39,165 nucleotides of DNA, taken from DASPWV01 sp046727855. Lineage in GTDB: Bacteria > Acidobacteriota > Vicinamibacteria > Vicinamibacterales > UBA2999. Below the pieces are notes generated by a model. The model had not been told where the DNA came from, searched no databases, and saw only the letters and a list, made by a program, of their open reading frames with translations. The translations under genes were made by a program, and so were the position numbers. Positions 18,474 to 26,572 of the stretch are shown here, in pieces (within the stretch, counting starts at the first letter, position 1; each line of letters begins with the position of its first letter). The DNA lies in contig JBKPDL010000174.1 in assembly GCA_046727855.1 (NCBI GenBank), positions 1 to 39,165 of the forward strand. The letters are read 5' to 3'.

Positions 18474-20822
18474 ATGTTGAGCCTCGCCACCTCTGTTACC
18501 TCGCCTCGCCGCCTGGTCGTCGAGCGCTCCTGCATGACCATCGAAGGGCACGAGCTCGCCGACGTTCAGTTGAGCGGGTGGGTGTACGGCCCGGAAATCG
18601 GGACCGCGCCCGCTGTCGTCATCGTCGGCGGCATCACCGCGTCGCCTTTCCCATTTGGCGATCCCACCGAGCCGAAGGAACGTGAAGCCTGGTGGCCGGC
18701 GCTCTGCGCGCCCGACCTCATCGATCCAACTCGCTACACGGTCCTTTGTCCAAGCTGGCCCGGCAACGGCTCCACGTGGCGTGGATTCGAAGACGACATC
18801 GAGCCGCCCGCGATTTCGGTTGCAGGGCTCGCCGATCTCGTCGCGGCGTGGCTCGAAGGAATCGCCTGCCACCAGCCGCTGACGTTCATTGGCGCAAGCC
18901 TCGGCGGCATGGTAGCCGTCGCGTTCTCCGTTCGCCATGCAGAGCGTTGCGCCAAGTCGATTGTCATTTCCGGTGGTCTGCGCCCAGACGGGTGGGGCAC
19001 CGCAACGCGCCACTTGCAGCGTGAACTCGTGCGTGACGGTCTGCGCACCGGTGACGTTGCCACAGGCATGAGCCGTGCGCGCCAGATGGGTATGTTGACG
19101 TATCGCGGACGCGACGAGCTCGACACGCGCTTCGGCAAGCTCGTTCCTGGATTGAAGCGTCCGCCGGTGGCCGAGTATCTCGACTACCACGGGCAGCGGT
19201 TCGCGGAACGCTTCCCGGTCCGTACCTTCCTGCTGCTCAGCGAGTCGATCGATCGCGCGGCGATTGGAGACGACGCGCAAAGCACACGGGCCGCGCTTGC
19301 AAACGTCACCGCCGAAACCATTGTCGTCGGCGTCCCCGGCGACATGCTGTTTCCCTGGGCGTTGCAGGTGGAGTTGCACCGCGAACTGCAGGCAGTCGGC
19401 GCCCAGTCGTCGCTCTGGAAACTCGAATCGTTGTTCGGCCACGACGCGTTTCTCGCGGATCAGGATCGCCTCGCCGACGTGCTGCGCGAGGCCGGCGCGT
19501 TTGGCGGCGAACTCAAACCGGTTCCGCGGGCGCGGTTCGAGGGCATCGGCGTGCAGCCGGTGCGCGAGCTGCGCATCGGACTCGTCGGCTGCGGCGTTGT
19601 CGGCAAGGGACTGCTCGAGATGATCGAGCGGCAGCGTTCCGCGGTGTCCGATCGCTACGGCGTTCGCTTCAGCGTGTCCAGAATCGCGGTCCGTGATGTT
19701 GCCAAGGATCGCGGCGCGCGTGCAGCCGGAATACCGGTCACCGATCGACCGCTCGAAGTCGTCAGCGATCCCGAAGTGGACGTTGTCGTCGAAGTCGCCG
19801 GCGGAAACGCCGTTGAACCGATTCTCAAGGCGGCGCTTGCGGCCGGCAAACCCGTGGTCACGGCCAACAGAGTCCTGCTCGCCGCGAAGCTTCCCGAGCT
19901 CGCGGGGCTGGCGCAGCGAACGGAAACACCGCTCTACTGCGAAGCGGCGGCGGCCGCCGCGTTGCCGATCCTGCGTCATCTGAGTCATCGCGCCGACGAG
20001 ATCGACAGCGTTGCCGGCATCCTCAATTGCACGTGCAATTTCATCCTCACGCGCCTCGAGCAGGCCGATCTCTCGTTGGCCGAAGCATTCGCCGAGGCGC
20101 AGATGCTCGGGCTCGTCGAGGGCGACGGCACCGAGGACCTCAATGGCCGCGATGCCGCGGCTAAGCTCTCGATTCTCGCGTATCGAGCGTTCGGCGCCTG
20201 GGTGCGGCCCGACAGCTTTCCAGTGCGCGGCATTCGTGAGATCAACTCGGCCGACTGCGACCTTGCCGAGGCGATGGGCTGTCGCGTCCGCCTGATCGCG
20301 CGCGCTGCGCGGGTGAACGGTGCACTCGACATGGCGGTGGAGCCGCTGCTCTTACCGTCTTGGCACCTGCTCGCGTCGGTTGAAGAAGAATACAACGCCG
20401 TGTATTTGCGATGCGCTTCGTCCGGCGACCTCAGCCTGTTTGGAAAAGGCGCGGGCGCTCTGCCGACCGCGACGGCGGTGCTCGGCGACCTGATCGATCT
20501 TGCGCAGGACAACTCAGTTGGCTGGCCGGAACCGCAGTCGCTGCCGCTCGCACGTCCGAATACCGCGACGGTTCCACCGCCGCGGCGGCATTACCTGCGC
20601 GTGGTCGCGCAGCCGCATCCGGGTCTCGAGCGGCGCATCGATAGCCTTGTCCGGCGCTTCGGCCTTGCCGTGCAGAACCGCGCGAGCCGCGCCCAAGACG
20701 AGCGCGTGTATCTCGGCTTCATGATTTCGTCGAGCTCCGACGAGCAGATTGCGACGGTCGGCGACGCCGTTTCGCGACTGGCGCGTGTTGAGGACTGCTT
20801 GTGTCTGGGCATTCTGGAGTAA
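18474..20822 (+). CDS. MetX-homoserine dehydrogenase fusion
   Basis: 782 aa with two enzymes. Residues ~20-345 are a MetX-type alpha/beta hydrolase (homoserine O-acetyl- or O-succinyltransferase) with nucleophile elbow GASLGGM (S142), acid in VPGDMLFP (D290) and FGHDAF (H323). Residues ~365-700 are a homoserine dehydrogenase with the NAD(P) loop GLVGCGVVGKG (369-379), the segment VVTANR (461-466, usually TANK) and GTEDLNGRDAAAKLSILA (552-569) holding the family Asp (D560) and Lys (K564). Residues ~705-780 look like an ACT domain, suggesting amino-acid feedback control. The protein would make homoserine from aspartate semialdehyde and acylate it, two consecutive branch steps to methionine. Start ATG 18474 has no strong ribosome binding site; M21 is another candidate. 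The next gene overlaps its end by 22 bp. Whether acetyl- or succinyl-CoA is used cannot be told. Confidence 0.9.
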   Translation: MLSLATSVTSPRRLVVERSCMTIEGHELADVQLSGWVYGPEIGTAPAVVIVGGITASPFPFGDPTEPKEREAWWPALCAPDLIDPTRYTVLCPSWPGNGSTWRGFEDDIEPPAISVAGLADLVAAWLEGIACHQPLTFIGASLGGMVAVAFSVRHAERCAKSIVISGGLRPDGWGTATRHLQRELVRDGLRTGDVATGMSRARQMGMLTYRGRDELDTRFGKLVPGLKRPPVAEYLDYHGQRFAERFPVRTFLLLSESIDRAAIGDDAQSTRAALANVTAETIVVGVPGDMLFPWALQVELHRELQAVGAQSSLWKLESLFGHDAFLADQDRLADVLREAGAFGGELKPVPRARFEGIGVQPVRELRIGLVGCGVVGKGLLEMIERQRSAVSDRYGVRFSVSRIAVRDVAKDRGARAAGIPVTDRPLEVVSDPEVDVVVEVAGGNAVEPILKAALAAGKPVVTANRVLLAAKLPELAGLAQRTETPLYCEAAAAAALPILRHLSHRADEIDSVAGILNCTCNFILTRLEQADLSLAEAFAEAQMLGLVEGDGTEDLNGRDAAAKLSILAYRAFGAWVRPDSFPVRGIREINSADCDLAEAMGCRVRLIARAARVNGALDMAVEPLLLPSWHLLASVEEEYNAVYLRCASSGDLSLFGKGAGALPTATAVLGDLIDLAQDNSVGWPEPQSLPLARPNTATVPPPRRHYLRVVAQPHPGLERRIDSLVRRFGLAVQNRASRAQDERVYLGFMISSSSDEQIATVGDAVSRLARVEDCLCLGILE

Positions 20823-22192
20823 CGGGCATTGCCGCCTGGCTGGATCCGGCGGGTTGCCCGGCCGAGCGCCCGCCGCTCGATGCCATGTCGGACGCCACGC
20901 GTCGTCTGCACGACGCGTTGGATGCGCATGCCAGACGCACTGGGTTTTCATATCTGAATCCTGATGAACCGACCGTTCAATTAGATCTGTTCGGGTCCGC
21001 GCGCGCCATTGCGTGGCAGGAAGCCAAAGCGGCATTTCTCTTTGCCAACGACGGGTGCTGGTCGGAGCTGCCGCACCTCTACGCGCGTTACGGCACCACC
21101 GCCACGTCGGAATTGATTCGGCGCGTTCGCGAACTCGAGCACGCCAGCTGTGCGCTCGTCTGCGACTCCGGCATGCAGGCAACCACGCTCGCGTTCGATG
21201 CATTGATGTCGCCCGGCAGTCACGCCGTATTAATGCGGCAGGTCTACAACAAAACCAGGTCGTACCTCGAATGGCTGGCCGCGCGGCTGAACGGGTCGGT
21301 CACGATCGTGGACGATGGGGATCACACGGCGTTACGGTCAGCGATTCGTCCGGAAACGCGATTCGTGTTTGCCGAGACGTTCACCAATCCGCTCGTTCGC
21401 GCGCAGGATCTGGACACGCTGCCGGCGATCGTTCGCGACGCCCGCGCCAAGGCTCCCGGTCTCAAGCTGGTGCTGGACTCGACGATCGCAACGCCGTGGG
21501 CATTCAAGTCGCCGCTGCTGTCGCAGGACGTCGACATCGTGGTCGGCAGCGGCACCAAGGCGTTGGGCGGCCGCGACAGCGACCTGTGGGGTTACATCGC
21601 CACGTGTGATTCGCCGTTTGGAAATTCCGTGATGGATCTCGTCGCGATGCGAGGCGGCATTCTCGACTGGCGGCGCGCCACCGCGATTCTCGCCGGCTTC
21701 AGCGCCGCGGGAGAGGCGCACGCGCGCCGATCGGCGACCGCCAGCCGGCTTGCGGCGTTTCTCGCGACCCATCCGAAAGTGAGCGAGGTCTTTCACCCAT
21801 CACTACCGACGCACGTAGACGCCGCCGCGATCGCGAAGCACTACGTTCGCCACGGCTCCATGCTCTCGTTCCGCGTCAAGGGCGCAAACGAGGAGCAGAC
21901 GCGGCATGTTGCCGACGTGCTCGCCACCTGCGTGATCGTCCGCTATGCGCTGTCGTTCGATGGCCTTGCGACCAAAGTGAATCATCACAAGACGGTCTCG
22001 GAGTACTTCACCCCACCCGATCAATTGCGGCGCAACGGATTCGATCGTCTGGTTCGGCTTGCCGTCGGCATCGAGGACGCGGATGATTTGATCGCGGCGC
22101 TCAATTGGACGCTTCACCACGCCGAGAAAGTGTCGGCAGCCGATCTCGAGGCGTGGCAGGCCCAACGCGCGGCGGCGCTTGGTGTGTCATGA
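20801..22192 (+). CDS. Cys/Met metabolism PLP-dependent enzyme (cystathionine gamma-synthase / O-acylhomoserine sulfhydrylase family)
   Basis: 463 aa. A fold-type I PLP enzyme of the Cys/Met family (PF01053 type). Motifs seen: YARYGTTATSELIRRVRELE (~95-113), FAETFTNPLVR, VLDSTIATPW with D226, and the PLP lysine in GSGTKALGG (K253). It probably condenses the acyl-homoserine made by the upstream fusion with cysteine or sulfide. CGS and sulfhydrylase activities cannot be separated by eye. The GTG at 20801 is favoured because GAGG at 20790-20793 lies 7 nt upstream and the start overlaps the preceding stop, suggesting translational coupling; ATG 20885 (M29) is a plausible alternative. The N-terminal ~90 residues (LNPDEPTVQLDLFGSARAI) are unlike the usual family start. 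The stop is 4 bp before the eutBC ATG. Confidence 0.9.
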   Translation: MSGHSGVTGIAAWLDPAGCPAERPPLDAMSDATRRLHDALDAHARRTGFSYLNPDEPTVQLDLFGSARAIAWQEAKAAFLFANDGCWSELPHLYARYGTTATSELIRRVRELEHASCALVCDSGMQATTLAFDALMSPGSHAVLMRQVYNKTRSYLEWLAARLNGSVTIVDDGDHTALRSAIRPETRFVFAETFTNPLVRAQDLDTLPAIVRDARAKAPGLKLVLDSTIATPWAFKSPLLSQDVDIVVGSGTKALGGRDSDLWGYIATCDSPFGNSVMDLVAMRGGILDWRRATAILAGFSAAGEAHARRSATASRLAAFLATHPKVSEVFHPSLPTHVDAAAIAKHYVRHGSMLSFRVKGANEEQTRHVADVLATCVIVRYALSFDGLATKVNHHKTVSEYFTPPDQLRRNGFDRLVRLAVGIEDADDLIAALNWTLHHAEKVSAADLEAWQAQRAAALGVS

Positions 22193-22196
22193 GCAT

Positions 22197-24242
22197 ATGG
22201 ACGCGCAGCAACTCCGCAGTACGCTCGTCCTTGCCAACGCATTCAAGGAAGGCGATCTCCCGGTCGGGGGCACACGCGACGATGCAATCCGGCTCGATGC
22301 ACGTCGAGCGCTTCGGGCCACCACGCTCGGCGCTGTCCGCCGCACGCCGCTGATCGAGGACGGCGTCACCCAGGCGCTGGCGCATTCGATCGACCGCAAG
22401 ATCCAGAGCGCCCTCGATACTCTTACCGTCAACGAGCTCACCCGCCAGATGCTTGGCCCGGACGGTCCGGCGTGGATCGCGCGCCATCGCGACGGCCTGT
22501 CGAGCGAATGCATCGCCGCCGCCGTCAAACTGATGACCGACGACGAGCTCTCGCGCGTCGCACGCGTCGTGTTCAACCCGTTGCCCGGCCCGGGCGTAAC
22601 GGTCGGCGCATCACGGCACTTCGGGTCACGCATTCAGCCGAACAGTCCGGGCGACGCGGAAGAGGAGATTCTGTTTTCGATTCTCGAGGGGCTGACGCAC
22701 GGCTGCGGCGACGTGATCATCGGCCTCAATCCCGCAAGCGACGAGCTCGAGACGATCGTTCGCCTCGAGGAGCTGTTGCGCAATGTCGTCGCGCGGCTGG
22801 AGCTGCCGACGCGGTACTGCGTCCTCTCGGACTTGCCGAAGCAGCACGCAGCACGCGCGCGTGTGCATGTCGATGTCGGATTTCAGAGCCTGGCAGGCAC
22901 CTCGCGCGCGCTGGCTGGAATGGTCGGCCTCGATGTGGACGGCGTGCTCGATCTCGCACGTGGCTTCGACGGCTTGTACTTCGAGACGGGCCAGGGTTCC
23001 GCTGTAACCAACGGTGCAGCCGAGGGCGTGGACATGGTGACGCTCGAATCGCGCACCTACGGCGTGGCGCGCTACATCGCGCAGCGCACGCGCAAATGGA
23101 TGATCGTCAACGACGTGGCCGGCTTCATCGGGCCGGAGGTGTTCAGAACGCCCGAACAGCTCGAACGCGCGTGCCTGGAAGACAGTGTGATGGCCAAGCT
23201 GCACGGCCTCACCATGGGCCTCGACGTTTGCGCGACGTTTCACATGGGCATTGCGCCGGCGACGCTGCGGCGCTCGACGGAGCGCGTTGTCGAGCGCGCG
23301 GCGCCCGCGTATTTGATGGCGGTCGCGGGGAATGCCGATCCGATGCTCGGATACTTGACCACGTCGTTTCGCGAGCATCCGCATCTTCGCCGCAGGACCG
23401 GCCGCCAGCTCACCTCCGCCATGCAGGCGCGAAGCAGCGATCTGCAGGGCGCGTCGGTGGCGGCGCTTTACGCGAGGTATGCCAAGGCCGGCGAGGACGA
23501 AGGGCGGCGCAAGCTCAAAGAATTACGCGCCGCCGGGTTCGATCTGGGGTACGCGCCGGATGAAACGTCGCTCGCGGAGGCGCGTGTGGACCGTATCTTC
23601 GACCACGCGCGTATTGCGCTCTATGCCTCGCTCGACGACAACGTGATTCGCGACGCGGCTCCTTTCCACCAGCGCGTCCAGACGGCTGCCGCCGATCGTG
23701 ACGATTACCTGGCCCACCCACCACGCGGTGAACGCATTCGCGATGTCGACGTGGCGATTCTGCCACGGTTGCGCGCGGCCGGCCGCCGGCCGCAGGTTCA
23801 AGTGGTGGTCTCTGACGGGTTGAACGCGAATGCGATCAACGAACAACTGCGCGCCCTCTTGCCGCCGCTGCGCGGCGCGTTTCATCAGGCCGGCCTGCAC
23901 GTCAACGACACCGATGTGGTGATCACCAACGGCCGCGTGCGCGCCGGATATCACGCCGGGCAGCTTCTCGATCCCGACGTGATCGTGCACTTCATCGGCG
24001 AGCGCCCGGGCACAGGCCTCAACACCGCGTCTGCGTACCTCACCTACGGCCGCGACCTAACGGGCCGTTCGCGCTGGGCTCCCGAGCTCGACCATTCCTG
24101 CACCACGGCGGTGTGTGGGATTCACCGCCGCGGCAAGACGCCGGATGCCGCCGTTGCCGAGATCGTCAGGACGGTTCGCCGCATGCTCGAGACGCGCCGC
24201 TCCGGCGTGTCGCTGGAGCAGCTTGACACGCCACGCGCGTAG
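22197..24242 (+). CDS. eutBC: Fused ethanolamine ammonia-lyase (EutB-EutC)
   Basis: 681 aa from the ATG at 22197; in-frame GTG 22182 would overlap the upstream stop. Residues ~1-450 match EutB, the large catalytic subunit: LANAFKEGDLPVGG (~12-25), ASRHFGSRIQPNSPGD (~138-153), GLTHGCGDVIIGLNPASD (~165-182), FETGQGSAV (~262-270), a LESRTYGVAR segment (~283-292) and VAGFIGPEVF (~307-316). Residues ~465-681 match EutC, the small subunit: VVVSDGLNANAINEQL (~536-551) and FIGERPGTGLNTASAYLTYG (~599-618). The known reaction is adenosylcobalamin-dependent conversion of ethanolamine to acetaldehyde and ammonia. In E. coli the subunits are separate genes. No EutA reactivase or microcompartment shell gene is in the window. 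Its place right after methionine genes is unusual. The substrate could differ from ethanolamine. Confidence 0.9.
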   Translation: MDAQQLRSTLVLANAFKEGDLPVGGTRDDAIRLDARRALRATTLGAVRRTPLIEDGVTQALAHSIDRKIQSALDTLTVNELTRQMLGPDGPAWIARHRDGLSSECIAAAVKLMTDDELSRVARVVFNPLPGPGVTVGASRHFGSRIQPNSPGDAEEEILFSILEGLTHGCGDVIIGLNPASDELETIVRLEELLRNVVARLELPTRYCVLSDLPKQHAARARVHVDVGFQSLAGTSRALAGMVGLDVDGVLDLARGFDGLYFETGQGSAVTNGAAEGVDMVTLESRTYGVARYIAQRTRKWMIVNDVAGFIGPEVFRTPEQLERACLEDSVMAKLHGLTMGLDVCATFHMGIAPATLRRSTERVVERAAPAYLMAVAGNADPMLGYLTTSFREHPHLRRRTGRQLTSAMQARSSDLQGASVAALYARYAKAGEDEGRRKLKELRAAGFDLGYAPDETSLAEARVDRIFDHARIALYASLDDNVIRDAAPFHQRVQTAAADRDDYLAHPPRGERIRDVDVAILPRLRAAGRRPQVQVVVSDGLNANAINEQLRALLPPLRGAFHQAGLHVNDTDVVITNGRVRAGYHAGQLLDPDVIVHFIGERPGTGLNTASAYLTYGRDLTGRSRWAPELDHSCTTAVCGIHRRGKTPDAAVAEIVRTVRRMLETRRSGVSLEQLDTPRA

Positions 24243-24262
24243 TGTTAGTTTCCTCGCATTGG

Positions 24263-24278
24263 TGTTAGAAAAATAACA
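24263..24278. promoter_or_regulatory. Possible BlaI-type operator
   Basis: TGTTA (24263-24267) and TAACA (24274-24278) form an inverted repeat around 6 bp. GTGTTAG also occurs at 24242-24248, exactly 20 bp before a second copy at 24262-24268. BlaI/MecI-family repressors bind short TGTA/TACA-like dyads near their own genes, so this is a candidate operator for the blaI-like gene. It lies ~225 bp upstream of that start, just after the eutBC stop. Inference only. Confidence 0.3.
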
Positions 24279-24283
24279 GTGGG

Positions 24284-24460
24284 ACCGGCGTTCGCCGGTA
24301 GGACCCAGCGGCTGGGACCGCGGACCTAACGGTCCGCGCTACAGGCGATCTTGGGGTGGGACCGCGGACCTAACGGTTCGCGCTACGGGCGATCTTGTTG
24401 AACCGCGTAGCGCGGAGCTTTAGCTCCGCGATCCTACGGGCGCGGCGCGGCGGTCCCACC
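24284..24460. repeat. Hairpin-repeat cluster upstream of the blaI-like gene
   Basis: Four stems with four-base loops lie in a row: ACCGGC-gttc-GCCGGT (24284-24299), CGCGGACC-taac-GGTCCGCG (24319-24338), the same stem with a G-T wobble (24363-24382), and CGCGGAGC-ttta-GCTCCGCG (24411-24430). The middle two are part of a 40-bp direct repeat (24313-24352 and 24357-24396) with two differences. GTGGGACCGC (24356-24365) is complementary to GCGGTCCCAC (24450-24459), so the whole also folds as a larger inverted repeat. The gap 24243-24502 holds no other gene. Confidence 0.8.
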
Positions 24461-24502
24461 CGAGCGAGGCGAGGGTCCTACCGCGCAGCGGTCCTAATCA
24501 CT

Positions 24503-24880
24503 ATGCAAGACCTTTCACGTCGCGAGCGCCACATCATGGACATCCTCTTCCGTCTCGGCCGGGCGACGGCGGAAGAGGTGATGAAAGAAATGCCCGGCGC
24601 GCCGAGCTACTCGACGGTGCGCACGCAATTGCGCGTGCTCGAAGAAAAGGGGCACGTTCGCCACGACGAGCAGGGGCGCCGCTACGTTTACGTGCCATCG
24701 TTGCCGCGTTCAACCGCGCGCAAGTCGGCCCTCCGCCACGTGGTCGACACCTTTTTCGACGGCTCCGTCGAGAAGGTCGTGGCCGCATTGCTCGGCGGCG
24801 ACGCGGCGCGCATGTCCGAAGAGGAGCTCGAACGGATTGCCGAGCTCGTTCGCAAAGCGCGGAAAGGCGGATCGCGATGA
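24503..24880 (+). CDS. blaI: BlaI/MecI/CopY family transcriptional repressor
   Basis: 125 aa. ATG at 24503; the upstream in-frame extension from 24395 runs through the hairpin repeats and is not credible. Residues ~1-75 are the winged-helix domain (LSRRERHIMDILFRLG, ATAEEVMKEM, YSTVRTQLRVLEEKGHVRH, GRRYVYVPS). The C-terminal ~45 residues (VVDTFFDGSVEKVVAALLG, SEEELERIAELVRKAR) are the dimerisation/cleavage region of the family. In known systems the repressor is removed by proteolysis triggered by its partner BlaR1. Its stop overlaps the start of the M56 peptidase gene by 4 bp (ATGA). Its targets here are probably its own operon, which may include bacillithiol genes. No strong ribosome binding site is seen. 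Confidence 0.92.
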   Translation: MQDLSRRERHIMDILFRLGRATAEEVMKEMPGAPSYSTVRTQLRVLEEKGHVRHDEQGRRYVYVPSLPRSTARKSALRHVVDTFFDGSVEKVVAALLGGDAARMSEEELERIAELVRKARKGGSR

Positions 24881-26556
24881 GCGTGTTCATTGAAGCCGCA
24901 CTGAAAGTTTCGCTTGTGCTCGCCGCCGCGCTCCTGGCGATGCCGCTGCTTCGGAGACAGTCCGCGGCGCTGCGGCACTTTGTGCTCTCGCTGGCGCTCG
25001 CGAGCTGCGCCCTCGTTCCGTTCGCCGATGCGGCACTGCCTTCATGGCGCATTCCAGTGCCCGTTGCGCCGCGCATCTTGCCGGACGCCGGGGTCGCAAA
25101 CACGCGCGCCGCGCCCGCAGCGCTCCCAGTCGCTTGGAAGGCCGAAGCGGCCACGACACCGCAACCGTGGAGAGTTGACGCAGCCGCTGTGGCGGTAAAG
25201 ATCTGGATCGGTGGCCTCATCTCCGCGCTCGCGGTGCTGGGTGTAGGCTTCCTCCGGCTTCGTCGTCTTGCTGGCCGTGCCACGCGTGTCGACCAGGGCC
25301 CGTGGTTCGAGGAGGCCGAGCGCGTCAGTCGTGAGCTCAATCTCCATCGGCCTGTTTTGCTGCAGACCTCCGAACCGCACCTGCTCGTCGTTTGGGGCGT
25401 TGTGCAACCGCGCGTGCTGGTGCCGGCGTCGGCACGCGAGTGGCCCCTGGACCGCATTCGCGTCGTCCTGCATCACGAGCTCGCGCACATTCAACGCGGC
25501 GATTGGGCGGTGCAATGCGCCGGCGAACTGCTTCGCGCCGTTCACTGGTTCAATCCGCTGATGTGGAAGGTCTGCTCGCGAATGCGCCAGGAGTGCGAGC
25601 AGGCGTGTGACGACGAGGTGATTCGGCGCGGGGTGGATGCGCCGGAGTATGCCGCGCATCTTGTGGACATTGCGCGCGATCTTCGTCAGCGCCGCGCGTG
25701 GTTGCCGGCGCCCGCGATCGCGCAGTCATCAGGTTTCGAACGGAGGATACAAGCCATGCTCGACGTCCATCTGAATCGTCATCCTCTTTCTCGGCTCGCA
25801 CGCGTCGCCGCGTTCGCGGGCTGCCTCGGCGTCAGCATTCCAATCGCCGGAGTTGCGGCGCAGGCAGCGCTCGTGACGTTTGGCGGCTCGGTGCTCGATC
25901 CGTTGAACGCCGTGTTGCCCGATACGGCGGTCACGCTGACGAACCTCGACACGCAGGCGCAGTTCCAGGTGCGAAGCGACCGCCAGGGCCGCTATGAGAT
26001 CCCCGGCGTGCCGCCGGGACGGTATGTCCTGGAGACGGCGCTGCCCGGTTTTGCGCCGCTCAAGTTCGAGCTCTCCGTGGGTGGCTCGAATGTCGAGCGG
26101 GACTTGCGGCTTGCACTCGGGGAGCTGCAGGAAACGGTGACCGTGTCGCCCAACGACTCAGGCGAGCCGGCGGCGCCGGTGAGCGCCGAGCGGAAAGCAC
26201 GATTGGAAGAACTCCTTCGCAAGCGTGCGGCACAGACGTGCCCCGGAAATCAAACGACCAGCGGGCCCGCCATCGGCGGCAACATTCGCGTGCCGATAAA
26301 GACCCGCAGCGTTGCGCCGCTTTATCCAGCTCACCTCGCGAGCAGCGCCGGAGGAGGGAACGTCAGGATGGCCGCGATCATCGGAACCAACGGCGCCATC
26401 CGTGAGATCAACGTCCTGTCGGCATCTCACCCGGACTTTGCCGACGCGGCAGTCGAAGCTGTTCGTCAATGGGAATTCGATGCCACGCTGCTCAACTGTG
26501 TACCGATGGAAGTGAAGATGATGGTGACCGTCAACTTCGTGCAGAAGGGGCAATAA
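24877..26556 (+). CDS. BlaR1-like M56 metallopeptidase with carboxypeptidase-regulatory and TonB-C domains
   Basis: 559 aa. Membrane segments near residues 5-25, 33-52 and 108-126 precede an M56 peptidase domain with the zinc motif HELAH (200-204) and a likely third ligand in ECEQACDDEVIR (~E241). A further hydrophobic segment is at ~310-330. Instead of a penicillin-binding sensor, it then has a carboxypeptidase-regulatory-like domain (~330-420; PDTAVTLTNLDT, GRYEIPGVPPGRYVLE) and a TonB C-terminal domain (~465-555; VAPLYPAHLAS, GAIREINVLSASHPDF, AAVEAVRQWEF). It is the predicted partner of the 4-bp overlapping blaI-like repressor. The signal it senses is unknown and beta-lactams are not implied. 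The start of bshB1 follows after 16 bp. Confidence 0.92.
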   Translation: MSVFIEAALKVSLVLAAALLAMPLLRRQSAALRHFVLSLALASCALVPFADAALPSWRIPVPVAPRILPDAGVANTRAAPAALPVAWKAEAATTPQPWRVDAAAVAVKIWIGGLISALAVLGVGFLRLRRLAGRATRVDQGPWFEEAERVSRELNLHRPVLLQTSEPHLLVVWGVVQPRVLVPASAREWPLDRIRVVLHHELAHIQRGDWAVQCAGELLRAVHWFNPLMWKVCSRMRQECEQACDDEVIRRGVDAPEYAAHLVDIARDLRQRRAWLPAPAIAQSSGFERRIQAMLDVHLNRHPLSRLARVAAFAGCLGVSIPIAGVAAQAALVTFGGSVLDPLNAVLPDTAVTLTNLDTQAQFQVRSDRQGRYEIPGVPPGRYVLETALPGFAPLKFELSVGGSNVERDLRLALGELQETVTVSPNDSGEPAAPVSAERKARLEELLRKRAAQTCPGNQTTSGPAIGGNIRVPIKTRSVAPLYPAHLASSAGGGNVRMAAIIGTNGAIREINVLSASHPDFADAAVEAVRQWEFDATLLNCVPMEVKMMVTVNFVQKGQ

Positions 26557-26572
26557 CGCGAATAATAGGTCG

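Noticed and set aside
18300..19988. Minus-strand frame of 562 codons across metX-hom
   Set aside because: A shadow of the high-GC coding strand; the plus strand carries catalytic motifs of two enzymes.
22197..24242. Complete ethanolamine-utilisation operon
   Set aside because: No eutA, shell protein, aldehyde dehydrogenase or transporter gene lies nearby; only the lyase is present.
24877..26556. Beta-lactam resistance sensor
   Set aside because: The M56 peptidase lacks a penicillin-binding sensor domain, and no beta-lactamase gene is in the window.
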